DNA from: Atrina japonica
Lineage: Eukaryota > Mollusca > Bivalvia > Pterioida > Pinnidae
NCBI GenBank assembly: GCA_030159075.1
Contig: BROG01000464.1
Location: forward strand, 124,001-188,000
DNA length: 64,000 nt
Direction of reading: 5' to 3'
The notes beneath the pieces were generated by a model. The model had not been told where the DNA came from. It searched no databases and worked only from the letters and a program-made list of their open reading frames with translations. Of the stretch, positions 37,446-51,454 are shown one piece after another. Each line of letters starts with the position of its first letter. The stretch's first letter is position 1. A program made the position numbers and the translations under genes.

Positions 37446-40400
37446 CTTTCAACCCTACAAACCATAATAGACAGGTATTAATAACAGAAAAGAGTATACC
37501 ATCTTGATTTTCAAGGGGGTGATAGGGTTAAAAAAAAACAAAAACAAAAACTAGCAGACAGACAGTCCTGCAAAATGTGTTAGGGTACTGTCAATGTCAT
37601 GTCTCTTATAAACATAAATTACAAAGTTTTTGACGAAAAAATAAAACTGGCATAACAAACAAAAGCTGGTAGTAAATGATGAGTTACATAATAGCCATTC
37701 AAAGATAAAACACAATAATGATCTCAACTATATTGCACTAAATGAATCAAAAAGAACTTTCCATAGCTTATCTACATGTTAGGGTTGCAAATAATTTTTT
37801 AGATACATCATAACGTAAAACTGCCTATTCAAATTCCAAATATGTTTGGATGTTCCCTTAGAAATATGGAATACAATAAACCAACCACTTGTGGTTCTCA
37901 ATAACGGTGAAACTTATCGCGTGTATATATACAATAGTGACTGTATATCTATAGCATTACATTCTGTCAGGTGTGCTCATTATTATGTTTTATCTGTCAG
38001 TAGATATATTATAATGAAATTCAGAAATCATCAAAATATAACGTTCATGTGTACTACTCGCTGCTTGAACTCCAGGAGGTTTTTGTTACGTTAAACGCAT
38101 CATTTATTCCTTCAGTACTTTAAATATTAGCAAATGTGATGCTGTTAAAACATAAAGAGTTTAACACGGACGAAATCATATCAACATTCCGGAAACAATT
38201 CTGTATACAGTGGATTTGAGACCAGCTGGGACAAAACTAATCTGAACATGTTTTCTATCAAAGGCTCATCAGGATAAATTTTAACGTTGAAAGTTAATCG
38301 ATCGATTCAGTAGTCCATTATTAATGCTGGCAAATATCCTTCATTTGTTTGGATACTCCGAGCATTAGATAATTCCTGCCTAGGGAAATAATACACGGCT
38401 GCCATTAAAGAGAAATAACACTTCCAACAGGTCTAATGCATAATCATATTATATTGACCAGAGTTGACTCGTGTTATGCTTAAACTGATAACTGAACTGT
38501 TAGTACATTTAGTGAAATACTATAGCGGTATATACAATTACACCCCATTGATCATTAACCGAAATACATCTCTCTGAAAAAAAGATATACACAGTATAAT
38601 GAGTTTTACCGACATTAATAATTTAAATGCTTCATATTCAGAATCGAGTGATCTTCGAATTGATGAGGGACATTTGACATAGCTTATTCATAGTTTATTG
38701 TTCACTATTGATTTTAATCTTATTTTCTGTACAAGTCTTCGCGTTTATTGTTTGATAATATGATATGGCATATAATGCCGCTATGTCACATTAAAAAGCT
38801 ACCGACAACGGTGGCATTTGGTCATTTTGTCAAAGAGAGTATCACGCTAAAGTAAGCAGGACAAATGGCTTGAGCAAAATGAAAAACAAAAATTACCGTG
38901 ATATCAGTGATTTAAAATTTGTTCCGACAACCTCCCTAACTCACCTGATCTTAATACATCAGACTTCCATCTATTCCCAAAATTGAAAAAAAGGTCATTT
39001 CCGGTGCTAATTTCCAGACAGGTGATGACATCTTACATACAGTGGATGGCTTTAGACACGCACGAAAGGGACGTCCTTAAAAGTGGAACTGATGTTTTTA
39101 AACATCGCTGGCAAAGAAGGTGAAGGTTGAAAAGTAGTACAATACGTCTCTCAAAAGAGAAATCCTTAAATCTGAGACTCATCTCTTATTAATCAACCAT
39201 TGTTTATTTTAATATGTACAAATGTTTACTTATCTTTTGACATTTTCGAAATAATTGAAAATTAAGTCATACATAAAAACAAACAAAACACGTACGATGG
39301 TCCTAATCATTCACATGTAATTATATTTCGATGTCGAGGCGATTCGGGTGCCATTTTTCAAAAAATCATTTACATCCAATAAATTTATCAACACAAAATA
39401 GTTCATCACGTGTTAAAATCTTGGGTTTTGATTAATTGAATACACCCTATCATATCAGAATAGTTGCCATCTTCTATTGACAGCGGTCACTATACCTGAC
39501 AACGGATACCATGCGTAAATTGTTTATGATTTTCTATATCAGTTATTTCCCTTTGTTAGATTGCGGTTTTTCTTGACAACAAACATGTCACCAAAATGGA
39601 AGACTGTTGGACCAGATTACAGTCAATATTAGAATAATTGAAATTAGTAACATTTTCTTGTTTGCTTCATATATCCGTTTAAAATAAGATATTTGCATAT
39701 ATTTCATTCTGAAAATCATTGACTGAGTTTCATGAACCGAACACTAATTTCCAAGTGATGTTTTATTTTTATTTTTTCTGTAACGATCAAATATGTAACA
39801 CTTCTTTGAAAAAACCTTAGTGATAACTCCACTTCATGATTAACACTGTATTCTAAACGTGCTTGCCTCTTTAATACATATATTTATTTGTATAACGAAT
39901 TTATATCCTTAAAGGTAATTGAAGCAATGAATTAATTTTTCCAAAAAAATGATGCGAACACGGTTTGGTTTCGAGTTCATTTAGCGCCATCTGTTTTACA
40001 GAATCAAAACTTTTGACCAGTGTAGTTTTACCAAAGTAAATTTACATATGTTCTCAAGCACAACCAATGACAGGTTATTTTTCGGCACAAACAAATCAGA
40101 TCTACAGTTTAAATCCTGTACATCTCCACTTCAGTAAAATAGCTTTTGTTTTAGTTTTTCACCAAACCCGGATGGGTCACTCTATCTTGGTATACTATTA
40201 ATTTAGCTTATTTCTATTTTCATTTATTACATGATTATCCAAGGTTTATGTTAGCTTTGGTAGTTAACGTGCAAAAATAGTCTTATTATTAATTCAAAAC
40301 TATTACAGGATTGACGTGATACTTCTCAACTTCTTCATTGAAGTTGAAATAACACAAACTATATTTGCCAATATATTGAAAGGAATTGTACTATGTCCAT

Positions 40401-41984
40401 AAACGTAAATCGATTATTGACAACTTGACAAATATGTTTGTTCAATGGTCAGCCATTGGTGATTGGTCAATATAAGTGATTGGCATGCTTGGCATCAATT
40501 ACTCTCGCCATTTTACCATCAGCGGATATTGTAGACAACCTACGTGATTGATGATACATGTTAAGAGCGCATGTTCATTCGTTACAATCACTTTCAATGC
40601 AACCAAGCACCACAAATACCTAGAATCAATCTAGTATTATATTTAAAGTGTACAACGTTAAATAGTTACAGGAAAAGCCTGAAGAAAATATTTCGATTAT
40701 CATAGATATGCAAGTTCTATTCCTTCATAAGTTAGTTATCTAAATAAAACGATATAATGTTATTAATTACAATTTTCCATGGTCTTATATAAATAATATT
40801 GATAACCCGAATAAGGTATAAAAATATAGAAAGATCTTGAAGAAATATTGACATTTGCAGTAGACGAGAATAAACTCACTACTACTTATGTAAATCCGGA
40901 AATTTCGCTGGATTTTATTTTCGCGATACACAAATTCTAGATTCATTCGCAAGATAATATGTTTCGCGATTTCGTATGCCAATCTCGTCAAACTATTATC
41001 ATACTTCTTTATGCGATAATTTTAAATAAAAAAGAAACCCTCAGATGTATGGACAATATAATGTTTGCATTACATGTAAAACAGTTAAAGAACTTTCCAA
41101 GACATTATATTGCCTATCAAAAAAGTCAAAAGACTTAATTTCCAAAAAAGATATTCTCGTTGTCATTGACTGTCTATGCAATACTGAACAATACGATGAA
41201 GTTATTGTAATATATGACAGTTTTATGCAAAATCATTCCTTACAGAAGGAAATGAATAGTTTGAAAAAAATAAATAAAAAATCGTCTTATTAATGGAGTT
41301 ATTAACGAAATTCTATCGGAAAGCTAAACTTGTCCTTCGGTAAACGATGTGACATACGGAAAACCTTACTAAACTTATAATTAACTGGCAATCGGAGGAG
41401 TTGTAAATGTTTTCCTTATATGGGGTGTCACATGTTTTGACCAATTTCCCGTCAGCCAATCCACGAGCGTATCCGATTTTCTTACGGAAACATAATGGAG
41501 TCAGGACGATATGTACACGAAAGTGAGTACCATGCAGTCACGTCTCATTTAGTTGTAATTTTGTCATGGCAAGGCGTGATGTCGATGGATTACTGAAAGT
41601 AATAGATTGGATAAGCAACTGGCCAAATTTCAGACGGAGCGATGAAAGATATCTAGTTAAACAGATCGATATGTTGCGGTAAAAATGTCACTACGCGACG
41701 CATCTTCCTATCAGTATAAAGACGTCTGATTTTATCAAACAAAAATACTTACTTGGGACAGAATTTCGGCCTAATGTAAACAACAAAGGCTTATATAAAA
41801 TTAAGGTAAACTTGTATATTATGTGTTGGTTCTGGACTAGGCTATTTATCATGGACAGTTTTTTTGTTGTTGTCATGCCCTCGTTCTCGATATTTCCTCA
41901 TTACCTTACTATTTTAAGATATCATTATTTTCTCTGCACGATCGATGTTTCACGTGATTGATAAAATAATTAATTGGTATTTAC
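37446..41984. other. Intron 1 DNA, nothing recognised
   Basis: About 4.5 kb of AT-rich sequence without coding exons, microsatellites over 30 bp, or repeats that I could pair within the window. Confidence 0.45.
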
Positions 41985-42190
41985 ATTTATACTTTGGTAT
42001 CTGAGATTTTTTATATCAAAATACGACGGGTATATGTGAATAAACATTAAGTGCCTACAAAAAAAATTATTTCTGACCATTATTCTAAAAAATTTCAGAT
42101 ACCAAAGTATAAATCAATAGAATGTCCAGGACATAGATACAAATCCGGTAAAAATGGACAAACACGGACCTCTGGAAACCAAGAGGTGTC
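41985..42190. mobile_element. Two retroelement termini in opposite orientation
   Basis: A short + strand terminus (TATACTTTGGTATCTGAGAT, about 41989-42008) is followed after about 85 bp by a minus-strand terminus (CAGATACCAAAGTATAAATC, about 42099) that continues into the tail to about 42190. The two ends face one another. Confidence 0.6.
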
Positions 42191-45100
42191 TAGAATGTGA
42201 CTTTAAATAAATTGTGATAAGAAATAACTTGCTGATATTCTTATCTGCTTACAAAACAACGATGGGATATTTCCTGTAATACTCTTCAGGTAATTATTAA
42301 ATTTTGATATTACTCAAGTAAAATAAAACAAATATACTCGCCATTGCTATAGGCATTTAGAAAAAAATACATCAACTAGATACATCTTTATATAAAAGTG
42401 GTTAAAGCGATATAAGTTGTCACAATGACTATTTTTGACCCATGACATATAGTCGAGAATATGATAAAATGTGTGTTCAAATACATTCTCAAACATGTAA
42501 AACGATGTAAATGATCTTTCTTTTCGAAGTTATTTGTTTTATTACAATTTAAGTTTTCCCGTACCTTTAAATATCCAGCTGTATTTCCGTATGCAATGAC
42601 CTTTCAGATAAACATTTCACCATATCAAATGTACCTTCGGTCAGGGTGTCTCGGTCCTTTAAGCGCTCGGACTATGTTAAAGTCGGCCGATTTTTATGTG
42701 TTTTATATTCATTTTTAAAAATACAGGACGTGATTTTTATTGGAAAGGGCATGTATTATGTAAAATATATAAAATATATGCTTTTCAAAATTATCTTAAA
42801 TACTTGAGGAAAATCGGATGAATATATGAATAAATATATCAGGTCACTAAAAGAAAAGTTTCCGATCTTTAATGTTACCCTGAATGCTGACATTGACAAA
42901 ATCAAAACAATATAACTGTGAAAAGTATGCGTACCTCACGTTTTACAATCGTCCGGTGAAGTTGGGCAGTTCATGATTATATGTGTCAAGAATGAAAAAG
43001 CCGAGAATGCGATGGGACGAGTTAAAAATGGGTCGAGATCACCCGATATACCCGGCACGTGGACAATTTCAGAAACAAATGTTTTGAAACGAGGAAAAAA
43101 GACAAACTTTGCCTGATTTAGGTATGAAATGATGATGTACGAAAATAAACACAAAGGGTAATAAGAATAGAATGTATATTAACTGCAAATAGCACGTGTT
43201 TATTGGTCTCTCGGTAATCTTCGTAAAAAATTACCGAAAGTTAATTTGCAATGCTCAAAGTATGGCGGACAAAAAATAACTGATATTACGGGTTACGTTT
43301 GGCAAGATTGTTGCAATTTTACACATGCATTTGTTATTCTAAGCATCAGATGGTCTATTTGGAATATATATGAGATAGAATATCACATAAACTGGGCATG
43401 TAAAATTTTTCACAGACGACAGCTCATATCGCTTTAATGTCCGCGATACAAAAATTCAAATGTTTAATTGATAATTAGGATCTTAAATTTTGTACAAATA
43501 ATCAAATCAGTTTTAATACATTTATTGGCCCATCGTCTGGGAAAAATTTCCATTTTGACTGATTTGTCTGTCTGAAAAAGTGCAATCTTTCATGTATACA
43601 TCAGTGTATTTCGTGTCAATGTCTCATGGAGTTCTATCCACTTAATTACCATTTCCGGCAAATTTCCGGAATAAAGAACGCAGTATACAAACTGAGAGAA
43701 ATTGACAATTTTCTGGATAATATACTTTTCACACAAACGTAAGAGCGTAAATTCGTTGCATTGTCGAAATCAGCTATCTTTCTACATTATCCCATAATAA
43801 CTCATAAAGTAGACAGGAAATTTGAAAAGACCGGTGACTTACAGAGGATAAAATAATGAGGGTATAAATTTTATAAAAAGAATTGCGGAACAATGAAATT
43901 TCATATGAAATTTTAATAATAAATGAAGGATTATTTGTTAAACTGCAAACATCTGCTGCCAATATGGCACATATTTTATTTGGATTTATTAGATGATTTT
44001 TTAAAATCTTCTTGTTTCGGGTAGAAAATTTCGATTGGCCAATTGAATCACGATTAATTCTTTCTAACTCTGTTATCTGATAATTTAAATTGACATGTAA
44101 AACGACAACAGAATTGTCAATTACTCAAGACAAACATGTCTGTTATATAGACTCCATCAAAATGTAAAAAGGTCAACATGTCCTAAAAAATAGCAGGACT
44201 TAAGGGTTCTATGCTGGGTTCTATAAGGGTTCTATACTTTGGAATCAAGTGTGATGAGACGTGGGTTCCATTGAATACCGCGTCAAGTGAAAAGTCAAAA
44301 AATATATGAAAGCCGAAAGCTAATCACGAAATCTACATTTGACTCATTTGTTCGCAATGTTGCATTGTGGTTGTTTAGTATAACTTGTAATATGTTATGT
44401 TATAAGATGTTACATGTACTTGCTCGTATCTATATAACACAAACCATACGTTTTGCCGTGTTTTTTATATTTCCTAAAACAGAATCAATGAAATCGATTT
44501 TAACTAGATTATATTTTGTCTATCTGAATTCCAAAAGTCATAAAATGATCAAATTTCCATTCTGGTAAGTGGTTGTTTATTTCAAATTAAAACTCCTACC
44601 TACCGCAAAATATAAGACAATGGCAATATTATTCTTTCATAATAATACTTACATCCCTATATTTCCGATGTTATAAAGAAATTGCACTCTTATTTCGCAT
44701 CATTATACGATGAAATCAAAGTTTTGTGTGAATCCCTTAGGCATTTGTTATGCTACTTCGCCTGTTATATTAATTTTTTCCCCTTGTCCCGAGTTCGATT
44801 TTAATAAATCTTGTAATCCTAAGCTCATTATCAACGTTAATATTCTGATCAATCATGAACTTACCCTCGACTTTGATGAAGCTGTAATTACATGTGTCAC
44901 TAATATAATTCATACTTCAATTCCCGTGCCTTTCGTCAGGTAAAAACGCTTGTCAAGATGGCTTTAGTCGTGATGGATTTGAAACTAAGTCAGCAAAAAA
45001 TATTGCTTAGAATATAACAAAATTTCAATATTGTAATGCTGGTTGCATATAGTGTTTTTGTTCAATTTGTGGAAAATAATTTGATATCACTTCAATATCT

Positions 45101-45574
45101 TTTTATGAAATTAGTTTTTGTAAATTTCAGACAGATAATAACTTTTCGCAGTTTAAAGCTTTTCATTTATAATCGAGATACAATCTCTTGAGGTTCTTTT
45201 GTTTCAAATATTCACTTTCGACATTTATCTATGTTAAAAGTGCATGTCATTTTCTGGAATATTCATTTTAAAATAATCTTTATAATATTTTTGATACCTT
45301 TAAATTGAATCATAAGTCACGAAACTTTTGAAGGTTTAATTGCGTCACAAAGAGTGGCATCTCTCTTTTATGAAGAAGACATTTATATACAAGGAACTGC
45401 AACTTCTACGAATCACGCGTCTGCTAAACGTACAATCATTTCATTTACAGATGCAAAGCAAGATATAATAACAATGTATATATATGGAGAATTATGTTTT
45501 GTGTAATAGTAGTTTTTGTGTATGTGTCTTTTTAATGAGCGATCTGACTATTGTGTATTAAAACACAAATAGTC
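42191..45574. other. Intron 1 DNA, nothing recognised
   Basis: AT-rich. Open frames of 60-93 codons (for example 44287-44568) have no recognisable family. Confidence 0.45.
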
Positions 45575-46070
45575 CATTTGTGATAGTATAGTATTACAGC
45601 GTTCGACTTGTAATCGGAATATCCCGGGTTCAAATCCCTATACTGGGTCATACCAAAACTATAAAAAATGGAAGAAAATATTTCTTTACAAAGCGATCGG
45701 CATACGGAATAAAAGTCACCGGTCTTTCAGATGAGATTTTAATCAGAGTTGCCGTCTAAAAGATGGCGTGACACTTAAAAGAAACCTGATTTTTAGTGGC
45801 GTCAGGCTATTCACAGGTCAAAATTAATTCAAACCGATGAGATCTCCATATAAGTGAAAAATTTATGGCTTGACGTAAAAAAATAAACATACAAATGTAC
45901 AGCCTATTAGGTGTCGGCACGTTAAAGAACCCTCACTACTCAATAGCCGTAAGTGCCGAGTATAGGCCTAAATTTGAAACCCTTCACCGGCATTTGATGA
46001 AGTCTCCATATGAGTGAGGGATTCTTGAGTGAGACATAAAAAAAACCAAACAAACAAACATACAGATGTT
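45575..46070 (+). mobile_element. tRNA-derived SINE (family S2) with duplicated 3' domain
   Basis: tRNA-like head 45580-45652: an anticodon-arm TTCGA-CTTGTAA-TCGGA (Thr-type TGT anticodon), then B box GGGTTCAAATCCC. The body has TCTTTCAGATGAGATTTTAA and TCGGCACGTTAAAGAACCCT, also found at 16.9 kb. Two copies of the 3' domain are present (CTCCATATAAGTG at about 45846 and CTCCATATGAGTG at about 46005), the second ending in an AAACAAACAAAC tail. Confidence 0.7.
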
Positions 46071-46374
46071 AAACGCGAAGGCTCTCACCTGGCCAGTAAA
46101 CCGGGTCTCGGCCTCGCTGGAACATAAGTTTATAACATGAAGAATATTGTAAATTACCTTACAAAAGCCCGGTGATTGCCTCGTCTTTTAAAACCATTGC
46201 GTAACGTAAAATACCAGTTAAGCAAGGTGAAAGTGTTCAATTCGCTTTCAGCATTGTGGTAAAATCATACCATACTACTGTACTACCTCCACATGTACTC
46301 TCAAAAAAGTTATATCCTCGATGTACCGTTTTGTTGATATCTTTGCCGCAAATTTTAATATCGGTATAATAACT

Positions 46375-46680
46375 TTGTTTGTGATTACTCTGTTTCATTA
46401 AATGAAACGTTGTATTTCTAGTACCTCTTCGATAGCGGTTGTTGAGTCGTCTGTACCAATTGTGACGAGGATTTATTCATCATTCATTTCATTTGAATTT
46501 GACTGTGGACTCACAGTGGGTGTGACCAGTCAACAGGAGATGCTTACTCCTCCATGGCACCTGTCCCACCTCTGGATTTCCAACGGTCGGTGTTTGTCCA
46601 ATTTTTACCAGATCTATCTTTATATCCTGGACGTCCTAAAGATTAATTCTTTGGTATCTGCGATATTATATTACATGTAT
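46375..46680 (+). mobile_element. Retroelement 3' tail copy
   Basis: Plus-strand copy of the shared tail with an open stretch resembling the peptide read from the tail at 16 kb (PIVTRI...CGLT.GVT). Ends TTCTTTGGTATCTGCGAT. The shared open frame is probably chance conservation of a repeat, not a protein. Confidence 0.75.
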
Positions 46681-48995
46681 ATGACTTATGATTTTCCTGT
46701 TTACCTCTTTCCTAATTTAAACTGACCGCAACCATATGGCTAAATATACTGACCAAGTCACAAAACGTCAATAAACCCTATCAAAATACTTCTAATTAAC
46801 AAATTGATAATTGACATTGTTGATCGGGGATTCTGTTGTGCCGCGTGTCATTAGTTTTCATAATCTGGTCAAACACACAAGGTTTATCTGGATACTTAAA
46901 TGTAAGAAGAAGATCCACTCCATTACTGGTAGGATCGAATGTAATTAACAAAATAAGGTTTGTCTCAGTTCTACTAAGACATGTAGACAAATCGTCTGGA
47001 ATATTGATATGCTATTCATAGATTGTCCAGAAAGTCGGGACTGTAATCAATATATTCTCTATATCATAAGAAACGTGTCGTTAAACTAGATATTTGGATA
47101 ATTTGATCAAACTATCTTTGTTAGTCATACACATTTATGAATGAAATGTAATAACAAGTGTTGCGTCATTTTAGAGTTGTTGAGTATTTCTAGAGTCCAT
47201 TTTAACAAAACGTTTAAGTCTTGTATGAGTTATATAAAGCAAACGTTTTATCAACTCTATCTTGACTTGTCTTCAGGCATATATTGCAGATCCTTAACAA
47301 TGAATTTGATACTTTCCGAATACTTACAATTATTATAATTAAAACAAAAATAAATAAATAAAACAATAACTTAGATCTTCTGAATGAATCTAGACAGTCT
47401 TAATGACCAGGTCTGATTTGATCGGGAGTCACGAGTCCTATTTTTTAAAAAAATGGTCGCAAGTGCGTCCAAAGACCAACTTTAAGACTTGATACCTTGC
47501 GTTAAAGCCCCCCCCCCCAACCTCAAGATTATACATTTTATTCTTTTCACCCCTAAAATGGTATGGTCGTTAAGACTTGTTTTGTATGACCAGTCTACAA
47601 TGGTCTGTAGGGTTGATGGGTAAAGTATTTGGTCTATTCCGAGTGGGACCATAATTTATATCGTATTTGTGAACATTTGACCATTGACTGACGGCGAATT
47701 TGACTGCTTCTACATATCAAATGATTTAACCATTGGAATTTCGAGATGCCCGTGTTTGTGCAATGTTCCCTAAAGTATATTGTTTTCTCCCGATAACGGT
47801 ACCGGTAACGGTACTCTCTTTGTCCCTCTTCCCGTGTTTAAATTTGATATGTGTATTATCATTCAACATAAGTAAAGGCGAAAAAATGTATAATCCAGTG
47901 TATATTGTAAGTAAACCCATACTTCACACCATTTGTAAAGAAATAATAATAAAATTGCCATTACTTTATTTACGGTCGTCTGCCATTATGATACAAAAAG
48001 TTTTTGGAACTTGGTAGAGCGTTGGCACCCAGATGAGTCATCTGACACACACTAAATTTCTAGTAACCCTCGATTGCACGACATTTTTGTATTATAACTG
48101 ACATTTGGTAAATTAATTTCTAGTATGTTTTTATAAGTTATCAGACGATATGCAATTTTTGTATCTCTGACGCAGCCGAGTCAGACTTTTTTAGTCAACC
48201 TGTACATAGTTATCTTCGGGAAAGTGACAGAACTGAGAAACATCCGTCACAGAATGGTTCTTAACGGAAAAGAAACTAGTTTTATTGTTATGTGATTGAT
48301 GTAGGAATCCACGATTGGACATAATGCAATACAAACAGTCTTGATAAACAATTCAAAAGTTGCATGTACTGTCGCAATATGCCGATTTTGTATTTGTTTC
48401 TGTACTTTACGATGCAGGCGACCGGTAACCATACCTAGTGCAGAAGATTTGTTTCTTTACAATCCACGAGATACATAACTAGATTTTTCGTGTTATATAA
48501 ACTCTCGCTATAAGATACTTTGTCACCTTCTATCCCATTCGTCTGCGTATTTGCCGTCGATTATGGAATGTTAAGGCAATCTTGTAGATTTTTAAAATTA
48601 TTTTGAAACACATCATATATAAAACAAAAGCGCCTTATTTTCAAGATAAAGAAAAGCTTTCGCTTAAGAAATATCTGTTTACTTTATTCAAAACAAAATG
48701 AAAGAGTTCTATTCAGACATATGCTATTATGTGACCCATGACATTACAATTTAAACCCCCCCTTCACACCTGATGTCACTTCTGGATGAATTGGTAGTCT
48801 CTTTTGTCAGTGTCCAGGCTAGTCCTATGGCTTTAGCATATGTTCATTCAATATTTCATTACTAATACGAAAAATCAAAATGCTCATCTATGAACGAGTT
48901 TGATGTCCCATTGGTCCGTCTTAAAACAGATATTGAATTGATTCGTAGCTAGAACCACTACAAAAGCGAATGTATGTATGTTGCACAAATAAAAC
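46681..48995. other. Intron 1 DNA, nothing recognised
   Basis: A C run at 47510-47518. A short stretch at 47575-47625 resembles dispersed repeat R2. No gene supported. Confidence 0.4.
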
Positions 48996-49345
48996 TTTAA
49001 AGAGAATTAGCTGTGATCGCCAAAAATATTATTTCGATTTTGTCTTCTTTTACTACTTAAACTTGATGTACAATAACAAATAAGAGCTATACACAGGAAT
49101 AAAAAAATCAAATCTTTTTTTTGCGAAAATAAGGTCAGGTCCAGTGTGGTATTCAAATACAAATGGTAAAGTTGAGTTAATCAATAGCAAATGGAAAAGC
49201 TGCCAAACCTGGGTTTCTAAAACATTTTTCACAAAAAAACATAGGAATTTAGATATTTTTTCATGCCTGTGTATATCTCTTTTTTGTTATTCTATCTAAG
49301 TAGTGCAAAAAGGGGAAATTAAAAAAATAGAAAAAAAAAATATCT
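48996..49345 (-). mobile_element. MITE family M1, copy 2
   Basis: Shares AGAGAATTAGCTGTG, GATGTACAATAACAAATAAG, AAATAAGGTCAGGTCCAGTG and GCCAAACCTGGGTTTCTAA with copy 4, in opposite orientation to copies 1 and 3. The right terminus has decayed. Confidence 0.75.
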
Positions 49346-49969
49346 GAATTACTCAGGATAACAATCCAACATAACAGGAAGACACGCTTCAGTGATTTAG
49401 AATAAATAGAAATTGTGAAATAATATAACAGTATTGTCTAAACCATGGCAGGGGTAACATAGTATTATAGAAATGTAAAATCGAAGACAAATAGTAAATC
49501 TAAGATCAAAAATAAAAATTGACGGTCTAATGGATATTTTAAAATGATTCACAGAAAATGATATAATCGTCTTTTACCATCAATAGGAAAACAAATGCTA
49601 TATATTTTTGCTCTGTAACTCTTAAACACAGGGTTTTCATATACAAGAATCGATTACAAGTGAACTATTGTTTGTTCTATAGATTAGAGTGATTGGGAAA
49701 TCGACCTTCAAGCTATTAAGTATAAAACATTTCGAAAGAAGCAACTAATTAAAAGAACTTTTCCATCACAAAAACTGATCAGAAGCTTCAGTTTGGTCTT
49801 TGTAAAAAGGAAATCTAATAACCATGGTCGATGGAATCTAAAAGGAACGGTGTTCTGTTCAAATAAAATGATATAATCGTCTAAAGCATATTCCTACCCA
49901 CAAAATGCAGGCTGACATATACAGATAAGACGTTCCTTTCAATTACCGACAAAAGATAAATACGTTCAT

Positions 49970-50215
49970 TCCCAAGTATTTCAATGGTATATTTTCTTCT
50001 CCTGTATTATACCAGACCTGCCATTGTCTATTTGGCTGAAAGGGTTTTTGTACCTATCTATGTCCATACAAGATTCAAATTTGATGGTGTTGTTTGAACT
50101 TGTGGTGTTGTTAAGACTGGTGGTGCTGTTTCAGTGGATGTGGTGGAGTCACCTGACAGTAGATAACAGGATGGAATTCGTAGACGTAAGGATATTTGAG
50201 TCATTATTTCATCGA
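49970..50215 (+). repeat. Dispersed repeat R2, copy a
   Basis: Blocks AGTATTTCAATGGTATATTT, GGTGGTGCTGTTTCAGTGGA and GGAGTCACCTGACAGTAGAT parallel those at 53.6-53.8 kb in the same order. Diverged (roughly 70%), class unknown. Confidence 0.5.
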
Positions 50216-50384
50216 CCGAAACGATAACATACATTTAGTAGTTCAAATCTGCACTAAAAGGAGTTTGTGTAACTTGCTCATCTACAGCATTCTAAATGTA
50301 AAACACATGTGATTGAAAATGTTAAAAACGTTGAAAATGGTATTGCGTTTACTTATATTATTCCTTATATATTTTATTTTATTT

Positions 50385-50770
50385 TGAATGTGGACTCACG
50401 GCGGATGTGACCGGTCGACAGGGAATACTTACTCCTCCATGTCACCTAATCCCACCTCTCAATCTTCCGTAGATCCGTGTTTGTCAAATGTCCACCAGAT
50501 TTGTATACTATCTCTTGGAACACTTGACGGTTAATACTTTGATATCCGTGTCTGTCCAATGTTCACCAGATTTGTAAACTGTCTCTTGGACCAACTGACA
50601 ATTAATACTTTGGTACCTGTGTTTGTCCAATGTCCACCAGATTTGTATACTGTCTTTTTGACCACCTGGCGATTAATACTTTGGTATCTGTGTTTGTCCA
50701 ATGTTCACCAGATTTGTAAACTGTCTCTTGGGCCAGTTGACGGTTAATACTTTGGTATCTGTGTTTGAGA
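50385..50770 (+). mobile_element. Retroelement 3' tail with terminal tandem expansion
   Basis: The tail enters at TGTGGACTCACGGCGG. Its last part (GTGTTTGTCCAATGTTCACC...AATACTTTGGTATCT) is then repeated about four times with a period near 75 bp between about 50473 and 50768. Confidence 0.7.
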
Positions 50771-51077
50771 GGGCGAGAGGTATAGTGAAAATAGATTATT
50801 CTATTCTGTAGAAACACCTAGATAATAATTTATCTGTTAAGATGCAGAATTATTGCTGTAATGTTATTGCATGTTATTGGTGTAAATAATTTTGTCGTAA
50901 AAATTGCGTCTTCTCTCGATACGAAGAAAAACGTGCTATGATTCATACATGTTGGAATTAAATTTCTAGAGTAGCATTTTAATAATGAAACGTATCCACA
51001 CTCCTTGGACATCACGCAGATATGATTGATTTGCGATGTATTCTTAATTTATTCATAGGAATATAATTTGAGAGTTG

Positions 51078-51267
51078 GGAGTCTTGGTGATCATGGGGAG
51101 TCATGATGATCATGGGGAGTCGTGTTGATCATGAGGCGTCATGATGATCATGGGGAGTCATGGTGATCATGGGGAGTCGTGGTGATCATGGGGCGTCATG
51201 ATGATCATGGGGAGTCATGGTGATCATGGGGAGTCGTGGTGATCATGGTGATCACGGGGAGTCTCAT
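51078..51267. repeat. 19-bp minisatellite
   Basis: About ten copies of ATGATGATCATGGGGAGTC with G/T and A/G variants. Each carries the palindrome TGATCA. Confidence 0.95.
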
Positions 51268-51454
51268 GGCGCATTATAAATGGTCATGTGCAGCTGTGGG
51301 TTATCGGGAAAACAATTTTTTGGATCACTTGGGATCTTTTTATTAAAATGTATCTATTGGAATGTATATGAATGGACAGACACACATACACATATGTCGG
51401 CAAATAGATAAAATATAAATAGTTAAATTGATTGTTTGATAATTTGCTAATTTT

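Noticed and set aside
44287..44568. A 93-codon membrane protein inside intron 1
   Set aside because: Hydrophobic composition is expected from T-rich DNA. No family similarity or exon signals.
45580..45652. Functional tRNA-Thr gene
   Set aside because: Anticodon arm and B box are visible, but the acceptor and D stems do not pair, and a SINE body follows.
46402..46725. A conserved 107-codon protein
   Set aside because: It is the tail of the dispersed retroelement; similar frames at 16 kb come from the same repeat.
47733..48017. A 94-codon gene
   Set aside because: Overlaps another open frame on the minus strand of the same style. No family recognised.
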